Of a stretch of 5,771 nt of DNA, positions 1-5,719 are shown piece after piece (position 1 is the stretch's first letter; every line of letters begins with the position of its first letter). The position numbers were made by a program, and so were the translations under genes. Under the pieces are notes generated by a model. The model made no database searches. It was not told the DNA's origin and was given only the letters and a program-made list of their open reading frames with translations. This DNA is from CAZVRZ01 sp964629965 (lineage in GTDB: Bacteria; Chloroflexota; Anaerolineae; Anaerolineales; UBA4823). Location of the stretch: contig CAZVRZ010000246.1 of the NCBI GenBank assembly GCA_964629965.1, forward strand, positions 1 through 5,771, read 5' to 3'.

Positions 1-442
1 ATGCAGGAGAATCGTACGAATCAGAATCCCCATTCGATTTTCCGCTCTTGAGTTTTTGGAGAAGCTGAATGTACATGGTGCGAGCATTACGATCGCCGAT
101 GTTGGAATATATCCATTCAATGTCTGCCTGGTCATCAGGCTCTGGAAAGAGAGTCTTTAATGCCTGAACTGCCTTCAAACCAGTTACATCCTCCAGATCC
201 AACCACCCGGCCATTGCATAGACCTGCACGCGTGGGATCTCAAAATAATCTGCAATCAGGTTACAGGCGTGAGCACTGGGAGTATTCTCACCATTCAGAA
301 TACGGCCGAGAAAGGTACTATTAATGCCTATCTGCTTGGCAGCTGTTCGCTGGGAAGCCCCTTTCACAGAGAGAGCTTTTTTTATAAATTCGACTAATTG
401 TTGGGATTGTCCTGGGGATGGTTTATGACCAGCTTTTGACAT
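1..442 (-). CDS. XRE-type helix-turn-helix regulator, C-terminus cut by window edge
   Basis: An open frame runs leftward from ATG at 442-440 to the window edge: 147 codons without a stop, so the gene is truncated here. The start is supported by an AAAGGTG ribosome site (456-450) seven bases upstream. Residues 28-56 read as a helix-turn-helix of the XRE/Cro-CI class: GASQRTAAKQIGINSTFLGR followed by ILNGENTPS, with the usual 'start-recognise-N-G' spacing. A region with 'IADYFEIPRVQVYAMAGWL' (63-81) follows, typical of the end of this domain, then a Leu-rich helical tail (LLQKLKSGK) and a Ser/Asp-rich stretch. It is transcribed away from the integrase, and both promoters lie in the shared 92-bp gap. 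By analogy with temperate elements it probably represses or autoregulates element genes. The domain is clear; the role is inference. It could instead be a resident regulator, but its position inside the tRNA-bounded element argues against that. Confidence 0.85.
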   Translation of the reverse strand, partial: MSKAGHKPSPGQSQQLVEFIKKALSVKGASQRTAAKQIGINSTFLGRILNGENTPSAHACNLIADYFEIPRVQVYAMAGWLDLEDVTGLKAVQALKTLFPEPDDQADIEWIYSNIGDRNARTMYIQLLQKLKSGKSNGDSDSYDSPA

Positions 443-445
443 TGC

Positions 446-474
446 TTGACACCTTTGAGATATCTAGGTATATT
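446..474 (+). promoter_or_regulatory. Putative sigma70 promoter for the integrase
   Basis: TTGACA at 446-451 and TATATT at 469-474 are separated by 17 bases, predicting a start near 481-483 and a leader of about 50 bases before the integrase ATG. The -35 box overlaps the ribosome site of the opposite-strand regulator gene. The spacer contains the 8-bp palindrome AGATATCT (458-465). A better TATAAT at 475-480 is present but would be 23 bases from this -35. Confidence 0.55.
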
Positions 475-492
475 TATAATGATGCATAAATA
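471..492. repeat. Inverted repeat, candidate operator between int and XRE genes
   Basis: TATTTAT (471-477) and ATAAATA (486-492) are exact reverse complements with an 8-base spacer, forming a 22-bp dyad. It overlaps the -10 of the rightward promoter and both predicted start points. Position and symmetry suit a dimeric HTH repressor such as the neighbouring XRE protein. The arms are AT-rich and short, so chance is not excluded. Confidence 0.4.
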
Positions 493-499
493 ACTCGAC

Positions 500-528
500 A
501 TTATAGCATCTGGATATTATGGATTGAA
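500..528 (-). promoter_or_regulatory. Putative sigma70 promoter for the XRE regulator
   Basis: On the minus strand a perfect TATAAT (505-500) is preceded at 17 bases by TTCAAT (528-523), a weak -35. The predicted start is near 493, giving a leader of about 50 bases. The promoter lies downstream of the integrase promoter's start point, so the two would fire towards each other. Confidence 0.45.
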
Positions 529-534
529 AAAAAC

Positions 535-1755
535 ATGACTGATCGCAATTCGAGACGTAAAAGAAGAGGCAACAACGACGGCTCCATTCGTTTTCGAGAG
601 GAGCGTCAATGCTGGCAGGTGCAAGTTTCGATAAGTGGCAGACGGGTGAGCAAGACTTTCAAGACCCGGCCGGAAGCCCAGAAATGGGTCAGGGAGATGC
701 AAAACGACATCGAAAATGGCCTGACTTCGCAGCTTGCTCGCGCCTCCCTGACCGAAGCTTTGCTTTGGTGGTTGGATTATGGCCAAAAGCGTTGGGAGCC
801 GAAGACATTTGAGCAATATACGAACATAATCCATAAGCATATCTGCCCGTATATCAAGAAAAAACTGAAGGTAATGGATGTGAAGCCTTTTCATATTCAG
901 GAGATCATCAGCATCGCAGAAGAGAACGGGGTTGGTACGCGAACCCGGAAATATATTTTGATGACGCTGCACACTTTCTTTGCTGATCTGAGTTTCCAGC
1001 AGATTTTTCAATACAATCCAACGCAAGGCATCAAAATCGTGTATGAGCCATCAGAGATGAAAACCTTGAGTGTTGACCAGGTGCAGAGGCTTTTCAATAT
1101 TGCCAAAGATACCCGTTTCGAGATCCTGTATTACATGGCTATTACAACTGGCTTGCGTGAAGGCGAATTATTGGGATTGAAGTGGAGTGATATCGACTGG
1201 AACAGCCAATCCCTGCTGGTGCAGCGCCAGGTGCAATGGCCGAGAAAAGGTATAGGTAAAGATCTCCCGCGCTATATTTTCAAATCTCCCAAGAGTAAAT
1301 CCAGTATTCGGCGGATCGCGCTTGGATCCAGAGGCATCGAAAAACTCAAGATCCAGAGACAACGAGTGACCATGCAGCGCATTGTGACGGGGGATCGTTG
1401 GGAGGAGCACGAGCTGGTGTTTCCAAACCTGTTCGGACGGCCGGTTGAGCCCACCAATCTGATCAAGGAATTCAACCGGGTTTTGAAGCTGGCCCAACTG
1501 CCACACATCCGGATTCACGATCTCAGGCACACTTCAGCCACATTGATGTTGTTAATGAACATTCATCCGAAAGTGGTGAGTGAACGGCTGGGGCATTCCG
1601 ACATCGGAATAACCTTGCGACTTTACTCCCACGCCATTCCAACTATGCAGACAGAAGCAGCAGACAAGATAGACGAGCTGCTCAACTTCGGAACGGTTGA
1701 TCCAGGCCAATCACCGGCCACCCTGGCGGATTTTGAAAAGGCACTGGACTTATGA
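535..1755 (+). CDS. Tyrosine recombinase / phage-type integrase
   Basis: This 406-residue protein catalyses site-specific DNA strand exchange for integration and excision of a mobile element. Residues about 15-62 (GSIRFREERQCWQVQVS, then RVSKTFKTRPEAQKW) resemble the N-terminal arm-type DNA-binding domain. Residues about 70-165 form the SAM-like core-binding domain, and 175-385 the catalytic domain. The catalytic set is complete: Arg208 (TTGLREGELLGLKW), a Lys in the beta-hairpin SPKSKSSIRR (253 or 255), His328 and Arg331 (IHDLRHTSATL), His354 (LGHS) and the nucleophile Tyr364 (LRLYSHA). Length is normal for Tn916/phage-type integrases. No clear Shine-Dalgarno precedes ATG 535, only an A-run, but the frame and domain start fit. 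The gene ends 136 bp from the 3' end of tRNA-Lys, its likely target. It looks intact and functional. Confidence 0.95.
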   Translation: MTDRNSRRKRRGNNDGSIRFREERQCWQVQVSISGRRVSKTFKTRPEAQKWVREMQNDIENGLTSQLARASLTEALLWWLDYGQKRWEPKTFEQYTNIIHKHICPYIKKKLKVMDVKPFHIQEIISIAEENGVGTRTRKYILMTLHTFFADLSFQQIFQYNPTQGIKIVYEPSEMKTLSVDQVQRLFNIAKDTRFEILYYMAITTGLREGELLGLKWSDIDWNSQSLLVQRQVQWPRKGIGKDLPRYIFKSPKSKSSIRRIALGSRGIEKLKIQRQRVTMQRIVTGDRWEEHELVFPNLFGRPVEPTNLIKEFNRVLKLAQLPHIRIHDLRHTSATLMLLMNIHPKVVSERLGHSDIGITLRLYSHAIPTMQTEAADKIDELLNFGTVDPGQSPATLADFEKALDL

Positions 1756-1835
1756 AGACCGTGAAGAAAGTGCAACTATATACCTTTTATTTGCAGCACA
1801 ATTGCAGCGAAAATGGAAAGGTTCCGATAAATTTT

Positions 1836-1880
1836 CGGCGTCGACCGCCGTATATGGGGGTTCTGCTCGGTCGAACCGCC
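1836..1880. repeat. Short repeats between integrase and tRNA, possible recombinase sites
   Basis: CGGCG-TCGAC-CGCCG (1836-1850) is a 5-bp-arm inverted repeat. The motif GTCGACCGCC (1840-1849) recurs 30 bases on, with one inserted A, as GTCGAACCGCC (1870-1880), inside a second small dyad CGGT-CGA-ACCG (1868-1878). Repeats between an integrase gene and its target tRNA are where arm-type or excisionase sites are often found. That role is inference only. Confidence 0.35.
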
Positions 1881-1891
1881 ACAGGTGCTGA

Positions 1892-1916
1892 TGACCCATA
1901 CAGGACTCGAACCTGT
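1892..1916. other. Predicted attachment-site (att) region in the tRNA 3' end
   Basis: This segment covers the 3' acceptor strand and T arm of tRNA-Lys, the part usually duplicated by tRNA-targeting tyrosine recombinases. The integrase lies directly outside it, on the left. No second copy is visible in the window, so the exact core cannot be set. It should lie beyond the left edge. Location is by analogy with known tRNA-integrated elements. Confidence 0.4.
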
Positions 1917-1963
1917 AACCAACTGATTAAGAGTCAGCTGCTCTACCATTGAGCTAATGGGCC
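1892..1963 (-). tRNA. trnK: tRNA-Lys, anticodon CUU
   Basis: Read on the minus strand, the 72 nt fold into a complete cloverleaf: acceptor GGCCCAT/ATGGGTC (one G-U pair), D arm GCTC/GAGC with loop AATGGTA, anticodon arm GCTGA/TCAGT with loop CTCTTAA, variable TGGTT, T arm ACAGG-TTCGAGT-CCTGT, and discriminator A. The anticodon CTT (1931-1929) reads the lysine codon AAG. CCA is not encoded: the bases after the discriminator are TCA, so the end must be added by the CCA enzyme. Its 3' end points at the integrase gene, and its promoter lies just upstream on the chromosomal side, so the intact copy is the one retained here. Confidence 0.95.
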
Positions 1964-1981
1964 TGGAATTCTGGCAGGGGA

Positions 1982-2009
1982 ATTATACCGCAAAGGTTAC
2001 GGATGTCAA
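1982..2009 (-). promoter_or_regulatory. Consensus sigma70 promoter of tRNA-Lys
   Basis: On the minus strand TTGACA (2009-2004) and TATAAT (1987-1982), both perfect consensus, are separated by 16 bases. The predicted start is near 1975, leaving about a dozen bases before the mature tRNA 5' end at 1963. The strength suits a stable-RNA gene. Confidence 0.8.
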
Positions 2010-2053
2010 CGGAAGCGTAAAAATTTTCCTTTGCGTTTTCATCAGGCGTAAGG

Positions 2054-2082
2054 TTGCGTTTTCGTTCAATTTATCGTAAACT
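2054..2082 (+). promoter_or_regulatory. Weak candidate promoter for the P1 peptidase operon
   Basis: TTGCGT (2054-2059) and TAAACT (2077-2082) are 17 bases apart, a poor match to sigma70. It would start transcription near 2089, after the TTG at 2083 and before ATG 2110, supporting the later start. The -35 lies in TTGCGTTTTC (2054-2063), which is an exact copy of 2031-2040. Confidence 0.3.
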
Positions 2083-2109
2083 TTGGAAACTTACATGGAG
2101 TGTGCACTG

Positions 2110-3126
2110 ATGAAAAACGCGATCACAGATGTTCCCGGAATACGAGTTGGACATGCGCAAGATGAGCAAGCGTTGACTGGATGCACGGTCGTTTTGTGCG
2201 AACAAGGCGCCGTGGGCGGCGTTGACCAGCGCGGAGGAGCGCCGGGGACGCGCGAGACGGATGCGCTGCGTCCTATGCACCTGGTTGACCAGGTGCATGC
2301 GGTCGTTTTAACCGGCGGCTCGGCTTTTGGCTTGGATGCTGCCAGCGGCGTGATGCGTTACCTGGATGAACGTTCGGTGGGTTATGATGCGGGCGTGGCT
2401 CGGGTGCCGATTGTGCCGGCTGCTGTTCTGTTTGACCTGGCTTTGGGGGCGGCAAAGGTGCGCCCAGATGCTGCTATGGGTTACCAGGCCTGCCTGAATG
2501 CCTCGGACGGCGCGCCGGCTGAGGGCAATTGCGGCGCGGGAACGGGAGCTACGGTTGGGAAGATCATGGGTATGGCCCAGGCGATGAAAAGCGGCGTGGG
2601 TACCGCCAGCCTGGTTTTGGCAGGAGGATTGATTGTGGGCGCGCTGGTGGCTGTGAATGCTCTGGGAGATGTGATGGATGTGGAAACGGGCCAGATCCTG
2701 GCGGGCGCATTGGTGGGACAACCAGATCTGCAGTCTCCGGCTTGTTTTGCCAACAGCCTGGATGTGATGAAAAAGCTGGCAGATATGCAAAGCATGGCTG
2801 CCTCCCAAAGCAACACAACGATCGGTGTGGTTGCTACGAATGCCCGCTTGACCCGTGAAGGCGCTAACAAGGTGGCGCAGATGGCCCAGGATGGCCTGGC
2901 GCGCTCCATCTACCCGGCGCACACGATGTGGGATGGCGATACCATTTTTACCCTGGCTACGGGTGAACAACAGGCGGATGTGAGCATTGTCGGCGCTTTG
3001 GCGGCTGAGGTTTTTGCCCGAGCAGTCGTTCGAGCTGTGTTGGCAGCCCAGCCGGCAGGCGGTTTACCGGCGGTTGGCAGCCTGAGGGAGAGTAGAGAAG
3101 CGTTCGTTCGAAAGGGGAAAGAATGA
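2110..3126 (+). CDS. P1 family (DmpA/S58-type) self-processing peptidase
   Basis: A 338-residue N-terminal-nucleophile hydrolase of the L-aminopeptidase/D-esterase (DmpA, MEROPS S58) family. Family marks in order: N-terminal NAITDVPGIRVGHA (3-16), the glycine-rich VVLTGGSAFGLDAASG (65-80), EGNCGAGTGATVGK (138-151), and SQSNTTIGVVATNA (232-245). Members cut themselves into two chains before the nucleophile. Here the likely cut is Asn235-Thr236, so the nucleophile would be Thr rather than the Ser of DmpA, as in the N-T type of bacterial P1 proteins. There is no signal peptide, so it is probably cytoplasmic. The start at ATG 2110 is chosen because GGAG (2097-2100) stands nine bases upstream; a TTG at 2083 would add nine residues with no ribosome site. 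The stop overlaps the next gene's start (ATGA). The true substrate cannot be read from sequence; small peptides or amides are expected from the family. Confidence 0.9.
   Translation: MKNAITDVPGIRVGHAQDEQALTGCTVVLCEQGAVGGVDQRGGAPGTRETDALRPMHLVDQVHAVVLTGGSAFGLDAASGVMRYLDERSVGYDAGVARVPIVPAAVLFDLALGAAKVRPDAAMGYQACLNASDGAPAEGNCGAGTGATVGKIMGMAQAMKSGVGTASLVLAGGLIVGALVAVNALGDVMDVETGQILAGALVGQPDLQSPACFANSLDVMKKLADMQSMAASQSNTTIGVVATNARLTREGANKVAQMAQDGLARSIYPAHTMWDGDTIFTLATGEQQADVSIVGALAAEVFARAVVRAVLAAQPAGGLPAVGSLRESREAFVRKGKE
2275..2298 (+). repeat. Perfect 10-bp stem hairpin inside the peptidase gene
   Basis: ATGCACCTGG (2275-2284) and CCAGGTGCAT (2289-2298) are exact reverse complements around a four-base TTGA loop. 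The stretch encodes MHLVDQVH, just before the glycine-rich family motif. It could fold in the mRNA or may simply follow from the encoded residues and codon choice. Confidence 0.5.
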
Positions 3127-4136
3127 GTGGGAAAGAGACGATCCTGATCGTTGAAGATAATAATGATCTTCGCAACGGATTGAGGGAGATTTTAATCTTC
3201 GAAGGCTATACTGTCCTGGCTGGCTCGAATGGGAGTGAAGGTTTACAGCAGATGGATTTGCTCACTCCCGATCTGATCCTGTCTGATATTACCATGCCGG
3301 AAATGGATGGCTATGAGTTCTTTAGCGCGGTGCGCGCCCGCCCGGAGGGTGTGACGATTCCATTCTTGTTTTTAACGGCGCGAGGTGATCGGGAAGAAGT
3401 AGCACGCGGCAAGAGCCTGGGTGTTGAAGATTACCTGATCAAGCCGTTAACGCGCAGTGAACTATTATCCGCAGTACAGTCTCGCCTGACGCGGTTTCAC
3501 CAGTTGGAATTGGCCCAGTTGGAACAGGCTTACCAATCCAGCCTGATTTTGCTGGCCAATGCCATCGAACTGCGCGACCAGTATACGCGCGGGCATATCG
3601 AGCGCGTCACCGAGTATTCTATCGCCTTGGGAGGCGAGATGGGTTTTAGCGGCAAGCGCCTTGATATTTTACGTTTTGGCGCTATTCTGCATGACATTGG
3701 AAAAATACTGGTCGATCCAAATGTTTGGATCAAGGCAGGACCTTTAACCAATGATGAGCGTTATGCGATCAACCAGCATACAACTCGCGGTGCAGATATG
3801 ATCCGCGATATCACTTACCTTGCTCCGGCGGTTCCTGCAATTCGGTATCACCATGAGCGTTGGAACGGTACGGGATATCCCGAGGGCTTGCGTGGAGAAG
3901 AGATTCCTCTGGATGCCCGGATCATTACTGTGGTGGACAGCTTTGACGCCATTACGACGACGCGCCCATATCACGATGCCTGGAGTATGCAGCGTGGCCT
4001 GGAAGAGATTTTACAGGGTTCTGGAACTTTGTATGACCCGGAAGTAGTACTGGCTTTCCAACGTTGTTGGGATGCAAAGACGATCTACACAATTGCCATG
4101 CAATGGGGAATCGTAAGTATAATTGAAGGTGTGTAA
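3123..4136 (+). CDS. Response regulator with HD-GYP c-di-GMP phosphodiesterase domain
   Basis: This 337-residue protein pairs an N-terminal receiver with an HD-GYP output domain. Receiver (about 5-122): acidic pair Glu11/Asp12, phospho-acceptor Asp55 in LILSDITMPEMDGYEF, Thr85 in FLFLTA, and Lys107 in YLIKPL. A helical linker (123-150) leads to HD-GYP (about 151-315): His158, the HD pair His190-Asp191 in HDIGK, KAGPLTNDE, His219, His243/His244, the NGTGYPEGL signature (Gly251-Tyr252-Pro253) with the IPLDARI and VDSFDAIT motifs. All metal-binding and GYP residues seem present, so it is probably an active cytoplasmic c-di-GMP phosphodiesterase controlled by phosphorylation. No histidine kinase is encoded in the window. 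The start ATG overlaps the peptidase stop by four bases, with GGGGAAAG just upstream, suggesting translational coupling. Confidence 0.93.
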   Translation: MSGKETILIVEDNNDLRNGLREILIFEGYTVLAGSNGSEGLQQMDLLTPDLILSDITMPEMDGYEFFSAVRARPEGVTIPFLFLTARGDREEVARGKSLGVEDYLIKPLTRSELLSAVQSRLTRFHQLELAQLEQAYQSSLILLANAIELRDQYTRGHIERVTEYSIALGGEMGFSGKRLDILRFGAILHDIGKILVDPNVWIKAGPLTNDERYAINQHTTRGADMIRDITYLAPAVPAIRYHHERWNGTGYPEGLRGEEIPLDARIITVVDSFDAITTTRPYHDAWSMQRGLEEILQGSGTLYDPEVVLAFQRCWDAKTIYTIAMQWGIVSIIEGV

Positions 4137-4176
4137 GTTCCTTTAATTCGTTTAAGCGCAAGGGTGGAATCTAGGG

Positions 4177-4182
4177 TATAAT
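4177..4182 (+). promoter_or_regulatory. TATAAT box upstream of the S1-domain gene
   Basis: A perfect TATAAT lies in the 87-bp gap after the HD-GYP gene. No good -35 is found at 16-18 bases; the best is TTAAGC (4152-4157) at 19. The start would be near 4189, about 35 bases before ATG 4224. No terminator-like hairpin separates it from the gene before, so read-through is also possible. Confidence 0.5.
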
Positions 4183-4223
4183 GTATTCCTAATCTTTTAT
4201 TAATCGGAGTGCAAAATTTCAAT

Positions 4224-5579
4224 ATGGAGCAGAAGGAAGCCCTGACAGGGCAGGAGGCAATGCCCGAGATCCAAAACGAACCGAATTCAGAAGGAAAAGT
4301 CTCTGAAAATTCAATGCCTATGGAACTGCTGCTGGAGGAAGAAGGGTTAAACCTGGATTTCCCGAAGCAGGGAGAAATACGAACCGGTGTCATCGCCAGC
4401 ATCGGCGAGTCCGAAATTTTGGTTAGCATTGGAGCCAAATCAGAGGGGGTGATTTCGGGAAGAGAAAAGGATCAGATTCCTCCCGAGGATCTACTTGCCT
4501 TCAAGGTCGGTCAAGAAATACCAGTTTTTGTGATCAACCCGGAAGATTCCAATGGTACCTTGGTTCTCTCTTATCTTCGAGCCCGTGAAGAGCAAGATTG
4601 GCTCCTGGTAGAGAGCTTGATGGAATCTGGGGATGTGTATGATGGTCAGATCATTGGTTATAACAAGGGCGGTTTGATAGTCCCGATCGGTCATTTGCGA
4701 GGGTTTGTGCCTGCGTCACAGATTAGCGTGATGCGTCGTTCGGATGCAACGAACGAGTCGCCAGATGCGCGTTGGGGCAAATTGGTTGGAGAAGCTATCT
4801 CGGTGCGGGTGATTGAGGTGGATCGTCATCGCCATCGTTTGATCCTCTCGGAACGCTCTGCTTTACAAGAAACCCGTGAGACGATCAAAGATCGTTTACT
4901 GGAAGACTTGAAAGAAGGCGATGTTCGTGCCGGCCGGGTCACCAGCCTGGCAGATTTTGGCGCTTTTGTTAATATTGATGGCGCAGATGGCCTTGTGCAC
5001 CTGTCGGAAATTAGCTGGGAGCGTATTGGACATCCCAATGAAATCCTGCATATCGGGCAAGAAGTCCAGGTGCGTGTGATTGCGATTGATCGCGATCGTA
5101 AGCGTATTGGCCTTTCGATCCGCCAGACTTTGCCAGATCCCTGGCTGAAAAAAGTGGATCACCTGCGTGAAGGACAGCTTGTGGAAGGCGCCATCACCCA
5201 TCTGACCAAGTTCGGCGCTTTTGCTCGCCTGGGCGATGATTTGGAAGGTCTGATCCATGTGTCTGAGCTGAGCGAAGCTCGTATTGCTCATCCGAAGGAA
5301 GTTGTCAAAGAAGGCGATGTTGTTACGCTGCGCGTGATTAAGATCGACCCAGAAAGACGACGCATTGGCTTGAGCTTGCGTAAGGTTGACTCGCCGGCTT
5401 ATGCTGACCTGGATTGGAAGATGGCACTCAAGGGAGAAGTCAGCGGCGCACAGCAATCGTCCTCTTCAGATGATGAAGAGGAGCTGGAAGAAGATGTTGA
5501 TGCTGATGTTGAAATCGATGCTGATGTTGAAGTTGATGTTGATGTTGATGCTGGCGTCGACGATCCTGGTGTGGAATGA
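4224..5579 (+). CDS. Ribosomal protein S1-like RNA-binding protein, four S1 repeats, acidic tail
   Basis: The 451-residue protein has an acidic leader (1-46), then four S1/OB-fold repeats at about 48-122, 135-213, 231-301 and 316-387. Repeats 3 and 4 are closest to the S1 consensus (FGAFVNIDGADGLVHLSEIS; KFGAF then GLIHVSELS, each ending in RRIGLS/KRIGLS). Repeat 2 keeps GGLIVPIGHLRGFVPASQ; repeat 1 is most diverged. Such four-repeat proteins in Gram-positive and related bacteria bind mRNA and act with the 30S subunit or as general RNA-binding factors. Residues 412-451 form a Ser-then-Asp/Glu/Val repetitive tail, probably disordered. The start is uncertain: ATG 4224 has GGAG 14 bases upstream, rather far, while GTG 4209 in the same frame would add MQNFN but lacks any ribosome site. 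It is rpsA-like, but whether it is the organism's only S1 cannot be told. Confidence 0.9.
   Translation: MEQKEALTGQEAMPEIQNEPNSEGKVSENSMPMELLLEEEGLNLDFPKQGEIRTGVIASIGESEILVSIGAKSEGVISGREKDQIPPEDLLAFKVGQEIPVFVINPEDSNGTLVLSYLRAREEQDWLLVESLMESGDVYDGQIIGYNKGGLIVPIGHLRGFVPASQISVMRRSDATNESPDARWGKLVGEAISVRVIEVDRHRHRLILSERSALQETRETIKDRLLEDLKEGDVRAGRVTSLADFGAFVNIDGADGLVHLSEISWERIGHPNEILHIGQEVQVRVIAIDRDRKRIGLSIRQTLPDPWLKKVDHLREGQLVEGAITHLTKFGAFARLGDDLEGLIHVSELSEARIAHPKEVVKEGDVVTLRVIKIDPERRRIGLSLRKVDSPAYADLDWKMALKGEVSGAQQSSSSDDEEELEEDVDADVEIDADVEVDVDVDAGVDDPGVE
5494..5554 (+). repeat. GATGYT-type hexamer repeats coding the acidic tail
   Basis: Degenerate hexamers GATGTT, GATGCT and GAAGTT run in frame and encode alternating Asp/Glu with Val/Ala/Ile. 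GATGCTGATGTTGAA occurs exactly at 5499-5513 and 5517-5531, a period of 18 bases. Such near-identical units can gain or lose copies by slippage, so tail length may vary between strains. Confidence 0.75.
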
Positions 5580-5637
5580 GCTTTGTTGTAGCAGTTCTCA
5601 AGTGAAAAGTTGTGTCATTTGAATAAAGAAGATCGAC

Positions 5638-5666
5638 ATTTGACCCCCACCATGTGGGGGTCAAAT
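5638..5666 (+). terminator. Perfect 13-bp stem hairpin after the S1 gene, probable terminator
   Basis: ATTTGACCCCCAC (5638-5650) and GTGGGGGTCAAAT (5654-5666) pair perfectly around a CAT loop, 58 bases after the S1 stop. The stem is GC-rich in its upper part. There is no T run on either strand, so it is not a textbook intrinsic terminator. It may work as a symmetric terminator, as an mRNA 3'-end stabiliser, or be a dyad protein site. Confidence 0.6.
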
Positions 5667-5693
5667 ATTATCTGGCAAGCAAAACCGGCGCTT

Positions 5694-5719
5694 CTGGTTA
5701 CAATTGGCATATTAACCAG
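5694..5719. repeat. 7-bp inverted repeat, possible operator
   Basis: CTGGTTA (5694-5700) and TAACCAG (5713-5719) are exact reverse complements separated by 12 bases. Spacing of about 19 bases centre to centre would suit a dimeric regulator, but nothing else identifies one. It overlaps the possible stop codon of a convergent gene. Confidence 0.3.

Noticed and set aside
517..1026. 169-codon open frame opposite the integrase
   Set aside because: It lies wholly over a gene with complete catalytic motifs, and its translation shows no domain.
1752..1952. Open frame starting in the integrase stop and running through the tRNA (ends DPYRTRTCNQLIKSQLLYH)
   Set aside because: Its C-terminus is the translated complement of the tRNA, a well-known false gene, and the rest has no recognisable domain.
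2083..2109. Upstream TTG start for the P1 peptidase
   Set aside because: No ribosome site precedes it, the extra residues do not match the family's N-terminus, and GGAG is well placed for ATG 2110.
2308..2970. 220-codon open frame opposite the P1 peptidase
   Set aside because: Antisense shadow; composition rich in His, Ser, Arg and Gln without a family pattern.
4896..5456. 186-codon open frame opposite the S1 repeats
   Set aside because: Antisense shadow of conserved S1 domains, with no ribosome site or domain of its own.
5494..5554. Repeat region considered as a CRISPR array or integration scar
   Set aside because: The units are 6/18 bp, contiguous and in frame, so it is a coding low-complexity tail.
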